Of a DNA stretch of 60,362 bases, positions 8,350 through 16,837 are shown in pieces. The notes below the pieces were generated by a model that saw only the letters and a list, made by a program, of their open reading frames with translations, ran no database searches and had not been told where the DNA came from. This stretch comes from Methylobacter sp. (GTDB lineage: Bacteria; Pseudomonadota; Gammaproteobacteria; Methylococcales; Methylomonadaceae), in contig SCPZ01000120.1 in the NCBI GenBank assembly GCA_004299305.1, positions 1 through 60,362 on the forward strand, given 5' to 3'. The translations under genes were made by a program, and so were the position numbers. The stretch's first letter is position 1; each line of letters begins with the position of its first letter.

Positions 8350-8993
8350 GGTGTATTCCAAACGTTTTCAAATAACAGGTCTTTAAGGTCTTTACGATCG
8401 GCCCATTGCTGTTGTTCCAGCATCGGTTTGTCGTAGAATTTATCGACATGCCCCAGGCATAAAACCGCAAACGGCCGACTGTCTTCGGGCATGTTTAATA
8501 AAATTTTCAGGGCCTCCGGCTCGAACATCGACACCCAGCCCAGACCGATGCCTTCGACCCTGGCCGCCAGCCACATATTTTGTATCGCGCAGGCCAGCGA
8601 CGCCAAATCCATTTCAGGCAAGGTGCGGCGACCGAATATATGTTGTTCGCGCTGCTCGCATAAGGCGGCAACCAGCACTTCAGGGCATTCCAGTATGCCT
8701 TCCACTTTCAGCTTCATAAATTCGTCTTCGCGTTCGTTTAACGCCTTGGCGGTCAGGAGACGTTCCTGTTCGACCAGTGTATGTATGGCTTTGCGAAGCT
8801 TGGGACAGCTGATGCGCATAAATCGCCACGGCTGCATAAAGCCGACGCTGGGCGCATGATGCGCGGCGTCAAGCAGGCGGAACAACAATTCGGAATCGAT
8901 CGGGTCGGGCAAAAAATGGCGCATATCACGACGCTCATAAATGGCTCGGTAGACGGCGGCGCATTCTGCGTCAGGGTAGCGATTTTGGGTCAT
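8340..8993 (-). CDS. bluB: 5,6-dimethylbenzimidazole synthase
   Basis: BluB is a flavin-destructase of the nitroreductase fold. It breaks down reduced FMN with O2 to give the lower ligand of B12, so it implies an aerobic way of life. The protein is 217 residues. YERRDMRHFLPDPI near residue 18, DAAHHAPSVGFMQPWRF (about residues 47-63), GLGWVSMFEPEALK and PFAVLCLGHVD are family hallmarks. It is the first gene of the run bluB-cobT-cobS-cobC-cobD-cobQ-cbiB-cobU. I saw no B12-box or cobalamin riboswitch in the 180 bases upstream, which a dispersed repeat fills. Confidence 0.94.
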   Translation of the reverse strand: MTQNRYPDAECAAVYRAIYERRDMRHFLPDPIDSELLFRLLDAAHHAPSVGFMQPWRFMRISCPKLRKAIHTLVEQERLLTAKALNEREDEFMKLKVEGILECPEVLVAALCEQREQHIFGRRTLPEMDLASLACAIQNMWLAARVEGIGLGWVSMFEPEALKILLNMPEDSRPFAVLCLGHVDKFYDKPMLEQQQWADRKDLKDLLFENVWNTPCR

Positions 8994-9016
8994 GGCTAAC
9001 TTTCAGCGTTAAAAAA

Positions 9017-9160
9017 TAGAACACGGATGGCACGGATTTGACGGATAACCACGGATAAAACCCTTAAGTCACTTTATCAAGTGCATGTAGCCAATCTTCT
9101 GGCTTGTTTTTTTAAAAAATCCGTTGAAATCCGTCTAATCAGTGCCATCCGTGTTCCATT
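9017..9160. repeat. ACGGAT-family dispersed hairpin
   Basis: The left arm TAGAACACGGATGGCAC and the right arm GTGCCATCCGTGTTCCA are complementary with one mismatch. Inner ACGGATTTGACGGAT pairs with AATCCGTC. The element fills the gap between bluB and the reductase gene. Confidence 0.8.
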
Positions 9161-9174
9161 GCGCAATTCCATCA

Positions 9175-10212
9175 TCAAACATTATACGGATGAGCCGCCT
9201 CAAAACCATGCACTTTAGCTTTGGTGGTAAAAACCGGCGGAGTCCAACCCTCCGATATTGAACCTATGCTTTCTTGTTTTTGTCCGGCCAGGAATTCCGC
9301 CAGCCATAAGGCCTGATTGCGTATCGGTAAAATAAAGGCGTAAAGTTTTCCGTTCGGCAACTCGGCTACATCGCCCAGCGCGTAAATGGATTCATCGCTG
9401 GTCTGCAAATAGGGGTTAACCTTGATGCCTCGGCCTGTTTCTAGGCCTGCAAGTTCCGCCAATTCGGTACGCGGTTTAAATCCGCAGGCGACTATCAGCC
9501 CATCGAACTCATCCGTCACCTCGGTTCTTACGCAAATCTTATCCTCTTCTTTGATAAATTCCTTTACCGCTTGATTTAACAAGACCTTAATGCCTGAACC
9601 CTGTAATACTTTAAGCAACAAAGCCGAATCCTCGGCCGCCAGTTGACGCTCCATTAACCTATCCATCGCATGAAACAGGGTCACGTTATCGCCCGCCGTC
9701 GCTAAATCGGACGCCACTTCGCAGCCGATTAAGCCGCCGCCGATAATCGCCCAGTTAGGTTGCTGGTTTTGATTTAACAGCTCCCGCCGAAATTTACGCA
9801 AGGCTTTCAAATCGACTAGGCTGTTCAAGCAGAAAAACAGGCTTTCATACGGCCTGAATGGCGGCGGAATGAACGCCGAAGAACCTTGCGCAAGCACCAG
9901 TTTATCGTATTGCAAGGCTTTTTCTTGGCAAGCCCCGTTGATGTCTATGGATTTATCGACGCGATTAATGGCCGTTACTTCTACGCCGCAGAGCACGTTA
10001 ATGTTGTTTTCGCGCAGTCTATCAAAGGGTTTCAGGATAATGGACAGCTCAATATCGGCTTTGCTGAAACCACGAGACAGCAGCGGCCGCGAATAATAGC
10101 CGTCATGCTCCCTGGTTACCAGCGTAATCTCGTCATCATCGGCCGATAACTCGCGGTACTTCTCGGCAAAGCTGACACCAGCCACGCCCGAGCCAATTAT
10201 AACAATCTGCAT
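9175..10212 (-). CDS. FAD-dependent rubredoxin reductase (NAD(P)H)
   Basis: A 345-residue pyridine nucleotide-disulfide-type reductase without a redox-active Cys pair, as expected for rubredoxin/ferredoxin reductases. The FAD-binding GSGVAG is at residues 7-12. The NAD-binding GGGLIGCEVA lies near residue 158. The second FAD contact IYALGDVAEL is near residue 280. Phrase YYSRPLLSRGFS matches rubredoxin reductases. The rubredoxin gene lies 22 bases upstream in the same direction, which strongly supports NAD(P)H-to-rubredoxin electron transfer. The final acceptor is not shown by the window. Confidence 0.88.
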   Translation of the reverse strand: MQIVIIGSGVAGVSFAEKYRELSADDDEITLVTREHDGYYSRPLLSRGFSKADIELSIILKPFDRLRENNINVLCGVEVTAINRVDKSIDINGACQEKALQYDKLVLAQGSSAFIPPPFRPYESLFFCLNSLVDLKALRKFRRELLNQNQQPNWAIIGGGLIGCEVASDLATAGDNVTLFHAMDRLMERQLAAEDSALLLKVLQGSGIKVLLNQAVKEFIKEEDKICVRTEVTDEFDGLIVACGFKPRTELAELAGLETGRGIKVNPYLQTSDESIYALGDVAELPNGKLYAFILPIRNQALWLAEFLAGQKQESIGSISEGWTPPVFTTKAKVHGFEAAHPYNV

Positions 10213-10234
10213 ACTGTTCCCCTGTAAGGATTGA

Positions 10235-10405
10235 TTAGCCCATTAAATCATATTCGCTTTTTTCTACGCCGCATTCAGGGCAACGCCAATCATCGGGAAT
10301 ATCTTTCCACAATGTACCCGGTGCAATGCCGGAATCAGGATCGCCTTCCGCTTCATCGTAAACATGTCCGCAAACGCCGCATTGGTATCTTTTGTAATCA
10401 GGCAT
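10235..10405 (-). CDS. rubA: Rubredoxin
   Basis: A 56-residue protein in the gap before the reductase. It has two iron-binding CxxC knuckles, [12 protein letters not shown] (residues 7-18) and [13 protein letters not shown] (residues 42-54). The conserved [19 protein letters not shown] lies between them. It is a one-electron carrier with a single Fe(SCys)4 centre. It is translated just ahead of the rubredoxin reductase. The upstream TTATTATG context has only a GAGAAA purine site. Confidence 0.96.
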   Translation of the reverse strand: MPDYKRYQCGVCGHVYDEAEGDPDSGIAPGTLWKDIPDDWRCPECGVEKSEYDLMG

Positions 10406-10484
10406 AATTATTTCTCGTTTTAAAGTTTAAAGCACAGCTGACTTTAACAGGTCTATTTTAATTTTCAATCCGAATCTACAGCTT

Positions 10485-11342
10485 TCAGTCGATGACTTTT
10501 AATCTATACAAGGCCGAAATATCTTCATCGGCATATCCTGCCGCCATTAACCGCTCATAATCGGCAACGCTCATGTCGAGCAGCGTAGTCGATACGCCGC
10601 TTGATTTTGCCATGCTTTGGCAGATCTTCAGGTCTTTATGGTGTAGCCCAAGTTTAAAGCCCGGAGTAAAAATACCCTGCGTCATAGTGGGGCCCCGATG
10701 TTGAAGAAACCAGTTGCCTGCCGCACCTCCGGAGATGACTTCGATCACTTTTTCCATTGGCAAATTTTGCGCGTGAGCAAAGGCCAAGGCTTCAGTCACC
10801 GCCTGATTGACGCCCGCAGCCATGATTTGATTAACAGCTTTAGTGGCCTGGCCTGAACCGCTAGGTCCCATATGCATAATGCATCGGGTCATACTTTCCA
10901 ATACCGGACGGGCCTTTTCCAATATATCTGGATCGCCGCCGACCATCATAGCCAGCGTGCCGTTTTTAGCGCCCTCTACGCCGCCGGATACCGGCGCATC
11001 AAGAAAAGCCACCTGTTTTTCGGCCAAAACCGCAGCCGCTTGCTTGGCGGTATCGCTGCTAACCGTAGACATATCAACGACGATAGAACCGGGCCTGATG
11101 GTTGCTGCCAATCTCTCCACCACCGCTAAAACATCGTTATCGGCAGAGACGCAAAGCAGCGCTATATCGGTGTTTACAGCGAGATCTTCCGGTTGAGGGA
11201 AGGCTATGACATTAAGTTCATCGGCCAGGCTTTGCGCCTTAGTCGCGGTGCGATTATAAACACCGGTTAAATACCCGGCTTTTGCGATATTTTTGGCCAT
11301 ACCGATGCCCATTGCGCCCAAGCCGATCATGCCTACTTTCAT
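10485..11342 (-). CDS. NAD(P)-dependent beta-hydroxyacid dehydrogenase (HIBADH/GarR-like)
   Basis: A 285-residue member of the 3-hydroxyisobutyrate / 2-hydroxy-3-oxopropionate reductase family. The Rossmann motif is GLGAMGIGMAKN (residues 7-18). The substrate loop DAPVSGGVEGAKNGTLA lies near residue 117. The catalytic Lys is in GSGQATKAVNQ (about residue 168). VYNRTATK after strand 2 suggests NADP preference. The substrate cannot be fixed from sequence; tartronate semialdehyde or succinic semialdehyde are alternatives. It is a separate unit, divergent from the large oxidoreductase. Confidence 0.85.
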   Translation of the reverse strand: MKVGMIGLGAMGIGMAKNIAKAGYLTGVYNRTATKAQSLADELNVIAFPQPEDLAVNTDIALLCVSADNDVLAVVERLAATIRPGSIVVDMSTVSSDTAKQAAAVLAEKQVAFLDAPVSGGVEGAKNGTLAMMVGGDPDILEKARPVLESMTRCIMHMGPSGSGQATKAVNQIMAAGVNQAVTEALAFAHAQNLPMEKVIEVISGGAAGNWFLQHRGPTMTQGIFTPGFKLGLHHKDLKICQSMAKSSGVSTTLLDMSVADYERLMAAGYADEDISALYRLKVID

Positions 11343-11718
11343 ATTATTCTCCCAATTGTCGAGTGTTGCCGTAGCTTAGCCGATACCACGCTAACGGTAT
11401 CCTTATATTGTCGTAATAACCGATATGGGGGCGATTTAAACCATGCCAACAATTTTCTCTGCTCTCAATGATTAAATATCCGCCGTGGATTATACGATAA
11501 GACAATAAGACGATTATCTGTGGCGAACAAAGTCATATCTACTTTACAATACAACTTTGCTAGTCTTTTATGAGATACATCCTTGTATTTCGCCCTTTGG
11601 GCCAGTCGTTGACTGTTCAAATTCGCTCCAGGCGATTTGTCGGTAACCTTTTTCAGTATGGACCAAGCTGTTTTTTATGCGGTCTGTATGATCAAACGAA
11701 CTACACAACACGAGAACT
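11343..11718. other. Divergent intergenic region, no gene seen
   Basis: 376 bases between two divergent genes, so promoters for both are expected. The stretch near 11500-11580 is AT-rich with candidate hexamers. No clear operator, riboswitch, repeat or small ORF with a ribosome site was found by eye. Confidence 0.4.
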
Positions 11719-14700
11719 ATGGAACAACATAATCTTACCCTAGGCATTCCCGGCTTTAACTACCCCGATTTATACGATTCTGCGCGCCTGAAAGAGCTGC
11801 TGGATGTGTTTGATGCGTCGGTTGAACGCCACGATCCGCAACTGCATAGTGAATTCAAGGCTTATCGGGAGAATCAGGGCGCCGGGTTATCGGCAGAGGC
11901 TGTTTCCGATCTATTGGTACGCATGGGGCCTTATGTCGGCCAGTTTGTCGCGAAGATTTTCAATGTTTCCGAACAGCACCAAGCGCAGGGAGCAAAAATC
12001 AAGGACGAAATCGACACCATCTTTACTTATAAAAATGAAGTCGTCGATAAGCTGGCTTTCTTCTTTAAAGGCCAAGACGCCGGCGATTGGGCGATTCCCT
12101 CGATCCTGAACCGTTTTGACTTACTGATAGCCGCAGGCTTTCCAGAAGCCAACCAGGATGATGATGCCGAACACCGCGTAGCCAGAGTTGGTGCGGCTAT
12201 CGGGCTGCTGTACAACCATTACAAGCTGGTTGCCAAAGGCAAAGACAGCACTTATGAAAATGCCGATTTGGTTGCAGAGGCTTTGCGCGCCAAACTCGCC
12301 GCACACGAAGAAGCGGCAAGCGAATTTAATGATCTTATCAACCAGCAAAACCTCGCCGAGTTTGTCGATGGCTTGATGGATGTCGTACTGCGCTGGAGTT
12401 TTGTCGCCCAACAAGATAATGATGTGGTTGCGAATTGGCCGAGTTTCAAACTCCCGCAAAAACGCGATTTCGACCATTTGGTTGAGCATGAACTGGTCGA
12501 TCGCGGCGAATTCAAGGCCTGGATGGGCGCACAGGAACACCGCCGCCGTCGGGACGGTTTTAAACTGACCGACCCGCGTTTTAACCCTCGCCAAGTGTTG
12601 TCAGAAGTCAATCACTGCATATACTGCCACGAACGCGATACCGATTCCTGCTCCAAAGGCATGCGCAACAAAAAAACCGAAACCTTCAAGGTTGACCCAT
12701 TGGGCGTGACTACCATCGGTTGCCCGCTGGATGAAAAAATCTCGGAAATGCACCTGCTTAAACGTCAAGGCGACAATATCGGCGCACTGGCGATTATTGT
12801 CATCGACAACCCGATGTGTCCCGGCACCGGGCATCGTATTTGCAACGAGTGCATGAAAGGCTGCATCTACCAAAAAACCGACCCGGTCGATATTCCGCAA
12901 ATTGAAACCAATGTATTGACCGATGTATTGTTCATGCCTTACGGCTTTGAAATTTACAGCTTATTGACCCGCTGGAACCCGTTAAACGTCAAACGTCCGT
13001 ACATGCTGCCTTATAACGGCAAAAACGCGTTGGTTGTGGGTCTTGGCCCCGCCGGTTACACGATGAGCCATTATTTATTGAACGAAGGCTTTGCGGTCGC
13101 AGGAATCGACGGCTTAAAACTGGAGCCATTGCCGGTGGCATTAACCGGTGACAGCAACAACCTGCCCTCCCCTATTGTGAATTTCCAAGACCTATACGAA
13201 GATCTGGATAAACGCATCCTGGCCGGTTTCGGCGGCGTGGCCGAATACGGCATTACCGTGCGTTGGGATAAAAACTTCCTGAAAGTCATTTACCTGACCC
13301 TGCAACGACGCGAGGCATTTCGCGCTTACGGCGGCGTGCGTTTTGGCGGCACTATCACCATTGAAGACGCATGGGAAATGGGTTTCGACCATATCTGCAT
13401 TGCTTCGGGCGCCGGTAAACCGACCGTTATCGATATGAAAAACAACCTGATGCGCGGCATCCGCAAAGCCTCGGACTTCCTAATGGCGCTGCAATTAACC
13501 GGTGCGGCCAAAGTTTCTTCGCTGGCGAACTTACAGGTCCGTTTGCCTGCCGGCGTTATCGGCGGCGGCTTGACCGCTATGGATACCGCAACCGAATTGC
13601 TGGCCTATTATCCGGTGCAGGTCGAAAAAATCCTGCATCGTTATGAAACGCTGGTTGCCAGGTATGGCGAGCAAACCGTTCGCAGCCGTTACGACCAGGA
13701 AGAAACCATCATCCTCGATGAATTCCTGGCGCACGGCAAAGCTATACACGCCGAACGCCAACGTAGCGATGCGGAAGGAGAGCAGCCGAATTTCCAACCG
13801 CTGGTAGAATCATGGGGCGGCGTCACGTTGTTTTATCGCAAAGGCATTAACGATGCGCCCGCTTATCGTCAAAACCACGAAGAAATCGTCAAAGCCCTGG
13901 AAGAAGGCATCGCCCTGGCCGAAGGCATGAGCCCAATCGCAGCCCAAGCCGACCAATACGGACATTTAAACGCGGTAGAGTTTGAAAAACTGGTACTGGA
14001 AGAAGGCCGTTGGAACAACTCAGGAACGACTATCACGGTCCCGTTGCACAGCTTATACGTTGCGGCAGGCACCTCGCCGAACATCATTTATCAAAGCGAA
14101 TATCCCGACACTTTCGTGATGGATAAATGGTTCTTCCAACGCTATCAGCCTGAATGGACTAACGACTCAGTCGAATTAGTGCCGATGCACGATGCCACCC
14201 TGCCCAAGCTCGGCAAACCCGCGCCGCTGACGTCTTATCGAAAAGACGGGAAATTCATCAGCTTTTACGGCGACAACCATCCCGTTTACGCGGGCAACGT
14301 GGTCAAGGCCATGTCCAGCGCAAAAAACGGCTACCCTTACGTGGTCAAACTGTTCGAGCAAGAATTAGCCGGATTAGACCCTGCCGGGCAGCCGGACCGC
14401 GATGCGGCGTTAAAAGCCTTGTTTGCCCGATTGGACAGCGCATTTAAAGCCACTATCGTAGCCATTAACCGCCTGACGCCGACCATTATCGAGGTCGTGG
14501 TCAAAGCGCCGATGGCGGCGGAAAAATTCCAACCCGGACAATTCTACCGCGTACAAAACTACGAAGCCTTTGCCCCTGTCGTCGAAGGTACGGTATTAGC
14601 TGCCGAAGGTTTGGCTCTGACCGGAGCGGAAGTCGATAAAGAAAAAGGCACAGTGTCGTTAATTGCCTTGGAAATGGGCTCGTCCTCAAGACTGTGCGCC

Positions 14701-15417
14701 ACCTGGAAAGTCGGCGATCCATTGGTGTTGATGGGCGTGACCGGTACGCCGACCGACATCCCGACCGGAAAAACCGTGCTGTTACTCGGCGGCGGCTTGG
14801 GCAACGCGGTGTTATTTTCCATCGGTAAAGCGTTAAGAGCGGCAGGCAATAAGGTGATTTATTTTGCCGGTTACAAATACGCGCAAGACCGTTTTAAAGT
14901 CGAGGATGTCGAAGCCGCTGCCGACATCATCATCTGGTCGGTCGATAAAGGCGAAGGCGTCACCGCCATTACCCCGACCCGTCCGCAGGATAAAACTTTT
15001 GTCGGCAACATCCTGGAATGTATGTTGGCTTACGCCCAAGGCGACCTAGGCGAACAGCCCATTTCACTGGCGGATGTCGACCACCTGATAGTGATAGGTT
15101 CGGACCGTATGATGGCGGCAGTAAAAAGCGCGCGCTTCGATGTATTGAAGCCTTATTTAAACAAAGCGCATCACGCCATCGGCTCGATCAACTCGCCGAT
15201 GCAGTGCATGATGAAAGGCATTTGCGCCCAATGCATGTGCAAACATATCGATCCCGAAACCGGCAAGGAATGCTTCGTATACTCCTGCTACAATCAGGAT
15301 CAGGATTTGGATAAGGTCGATTTCCCGCATTTGAATGCAAGGTTGCGGCAAAATACCGTGCAGGAAAAGCTGTCTAATCTTTGGTTGGATTATTTGTTGG
15401 AAAAACAGCAAAGCTAA
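11719..15417 (+). CDS. Giant FAD/NAD oxidoreductase fused to a ferredoxin-reductase-like module
   Basis: A 1232-residue multidomain protein. Residues 1-290 are a helical region I do not recognise. Residues 300-382 form a Cys-rich region (HCIYCHERDTDSC, GCPLDE, PMCPGTGHRICNECMKGCIY) resembling the Fe-S adaptor of glutamate-synthase small subunits. Residues 436-800 are a two-dinucleotide flavoprotein core with VVGLGPAGYT (439-448) and GVIGGGLTAMDTA (612-624). Residues 905-1150 resemble a ferredoxin-NAD(P) reductase/PyrK module with LLLGGGLGNAVL. A Cys cluster (CMMKGICAQCMC, then FVYSCYNQD) closes the chain at 1163-1190. It is probably cytoplasmic and moves electrons between NAD(P)H and Fe-S carriers. 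The partner is unknown. Confidence 0.8.
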   Translation: MEQHNLTLGIPGFNYPDLYDSARLKELLDVFDASVERHDPQLHSEFKAYRENQGAGLSAEAVSDLLVRMGPYVGQFVAKIFNVSEQHQAQGAKIKDEIDTIFTYKNEVVDKLAFFFKGQDAGDWAIPSILNRFDLLIAAGFPEANQDDDAEHRVARVGAAIGLLYNHYKLVAKGKDSTYENADLVAEALRAKLAAHEEAASEFNDLINQQNLAEFVDGLMDVVLRWSFVAQQDNDVVANWPSFKLPQKRDFDHLVEHELVDRGEFKAWMGAQEHRRRRDGFKLTDPRFNPRQVLSEVNHCIYCHERDTDSCSKGMRNKKTETFKVDPLGVTTIGCPLDEKISEMHLLKRQGDNIGALAIIVIDNPMCPGTGHRICNECMKGCIYQKTDPVDIPQIETNVLTDVLFMPYGFEIYSLLTRWNPLNVKRPYMLPYNGKNALVVGLGPAGYTMSHYLLNEGFAVAGIDGLKLEPLPVALTGDSNNLPSPIVNFQDLYEDLDKRILAGFGGVAEYGITVRWDKNFLKVIYLTLQRREAFRAYGGVRFGGTITIEDAWEMGFDHICIASGAGKPTVIDMKNNLMRGIRKASDFLMALQLTGAAKVSSLANLQVRLPAGVIGGGLTAMDTATELLAYYPVQVEKILHRYETLVARYGEQTVRSRYDQEETIILDEFLAHGKAIHAERQRSDAEGEQPNFQPLVESWGGVTLFYRKGINDAPAYRQNHEEIVKALEEGIALAEGMSPIAAQADQYGHLNAVEFEKLVLEEGRWNNSGTTITVPLHSLYVAAGTSPNIIYQSEYPDTFVMDKWFFQRYQPEWTNDSVELVPMHDATLPKLGKPAPLTSYRKDGKFISFYGDNHPVYAGNVVKAMSSAKNGYPYVVKLFEQELAGLDPAGQPDRDAALKALFARLDSAFKATIVAINRLTPTIIEVVVKAPMAAEKFQPGQFYRVQNYEAFAPVVEGTVLAAEGLALTGAEVDKEKGTVSLIALEMGSSSRLCATWKVGDPLVLMGVTGTPTDIPTGKTVLLLGGGLGNAVLFSIGKALRAAGNKVIYFAGYKYAQDRFKVEDVEAAADIIIWSVDKGEGVTAITPTRPQDKTFVGNILECMLAYAQGDLGEQPISLADVDHLIVIGSDRMMAAVKSARFDVLKPYLNKAHHAIGSINSPMQCMMKGICAQCMCKHIDPETGKECFVYSCYNQDQDLDKVDFPHLNARLRQNTVQEKLSNLWLDYLLEKQQS

Positions 15418-15440
15418 GGCGATCAAAACACCGATCAAGC

Positions 15441-15505
15441 CGGGACAGATAACATCCCTTCAAGAGATGTTATCTGTAAAATCATCCCGCTTTAAATTGG
15501 AAGCC
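15441..15505. repeat. ACAGATAACATCC hairpin repeat, copy 1
   Basis: Stem ACAGATAACATCCCTT pairs with AAGAGATGTTATCTGT (one bulge or mismatch) around a tiny loop. The hairpin is followed by TAAAATCATCCCGCTTTAAATTGGAAGCC, which is split here as a shared tail of the copy at 37763. A third copy is at 39290. The position just after the oxidoreductase would let it act as a terminator. Confidence 0.7.
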
Positions 15506-15673
15506 ATAAATAGGGAACGACACCGTCGGTATCGGCTTATCGCCAAGTAGCCTATTAGATGAACACACTTTATAATAGCCGACAGACCGCATTGGGCGGC
15601 GGCTATTTTCCGCAACCGCAATGGCTTTCGGCTTGATCATCCTCAACGTAACAAATTGAAACAGGAACCTTTA

Positions 15674-16753
15674 ATGTCACAAAAAATTTCAGATGTAGTA
15701 AAACCCGGTGTTGTAACTGGCGATGACGTACAAAAAATCTTTGCAATTTGCAAAGAAAACCACTTTGCATTGCCTGCGGTCAATGTCATTAACACTGATT
15801 CGATTAATGCTGCATTGGAAGCGGCCGCGAAGGTAAAATCGGCTATCGTTATCCAATTCTCCAACGGCGGCGCGGCGTTTGTCGCCGGTAAAGGCCTTAA
15901 AGCGGAAGGCCAGCAAGCGGCTATTCTGGGCGCTATCTCCGGTGCTAAACACGTACACAATGTGGCTGAAGCTTACGGCGTACCGGTTATTTTACATACC
16001 GACCACGCGGCTAAAAAACTGCTGCCTTGGATTGACGGACTGTTAGATGCAGGCGAAAAGCATTTCGCGGAAACCGGCAAACCTTTATTCAGCTCGCACA
16101 TGTTGGATCTGTCTGAAGAAAGCCTGAAAGAAAACATTGAAATCTGCGGCCAATACCTGGCGCGTATGTCCAAAATGGGCATGACCCTGGAAATCGAATT
16201 AGGCTGCACCGGCGGTGAAGAAGACGGCGTCGACAACAGCGATATGGATCATTCAATGCTGTACACCCAGCCTGAAGATGTCGCTTACGCTTATGAAGAA
16301 TTAAGCAAAATCAGCCCACGCTTCACAATTGCGGCTTCTTTCGGCAACGTTCACGGCGTTTACAAACCAGGCAACGTTAAATTGACGCCAAGCATTTTGG
16401 CTAACTCGCAAAAATACGTTTCTGAAAAATTCGGCGTTCCTGCAAACACGCTGAACTTTGTTTTCCACGGCGGTTCAGGTTCCTCTGCTTCAGAAATCAA
16501 GGAATCGATCAGCTACGGCGTGATCAAGATGAACATCGATACCGACACCCAATGGGCAACCTGGGAAGGCATCATGAACTACTACAAACAAAACGAAGGT
16601 TATTTGCAAGGCCAAATCGGCAACCCTGACGGTGACGACAAGCCCAACAAAAAATACTACGATCCACGCGTTTGGCAACGTGCCGGTGAAGTCGGCATGG
16701 TAGTTCGTTTGGAACAAGCTTTCCAGGAATTAAACGCAGTTAACAGCCTGTAA
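15674..16753 (+). CDS. fbaA: Class II fructose-bisphosphate aldolase
   Basis: A zinc-dependent aldolase of 359 residues (FbaA type, like the E. coli enzyme in length). It interconverts fructose 1,6-bisphosphate with DHAP and glyceraldehyde 3-phosphate. Zinc ligands and catalytic residues lie in VILHTDHAAKK (His-Thr-Asp-His near residue 110), LEIELGCTGGEEDGVDN and FGNVHGVYKPGN. The phosphate-binding loop is FHGGSGSS. Start ATG 15674 follows an AGGAA ribosome site 7 bases upstream; the frame to 15656 lacks one. A strong terminator follows. Confidence 0.96.
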   Translation: MSQKISDVVKPGVVTGDDVQKIFAICKENHFALPAVNVINTDSINAALEAAAKVKSAIVIQFSNGGAAFVAGKGLKAEGQQAAILGAISGAKHVHNVAEAYGVPVILHTDHAAKKLLPWIDGLLDAGEKHFAETGKPLFSSHMLDLSEESLKENIEICGQYLARMSKMGMTLEIELGCTGGEEDGVDNSDMDHSMLYTQPEDVAYAYEELSKISPRFTIAASFGNVHGVYKPGNVKLTPSILANSQKYVSEKFGVPANTLNFVFHGGSGSSASEIKESISYGVIKMNIDTDTQWATWEGIMNYYKQNEGYLQGQIGNPDGDDKPNKKYYDPRVWQRAGEVGMVVRLEQAFQELNAVNSL

Positions 16754-16770
16754 GCTGCTGTTTTGAAAAA

Positions 16771-16804
16771 AGGGCCGATGCATATTGCATCGGCCCTTTT
16801 TTTT
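16771..16804 (+). terminator. Rho-independent terminator of fbaA
   Basis: A perfect GGGCCGATGCA/TGCATCGGCCC stem with a 4-base loop is followed by eight T residues. It is preceded by an A-run, so it can also serve the convergent comM in reverse. Confidence 0.95.
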
Positions 16805-16837
16805 GCCCGACAAGGCGACATAAACGTATTTTTCGTA

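Noticed and set aside
12121-12594. Long minus-strand frames inside the large oxidoreductase
   Set aside because: They follow from codon bias of the real gene on the opposite strand. The same holds for frames inside cobT, rep, ppdK and speA.
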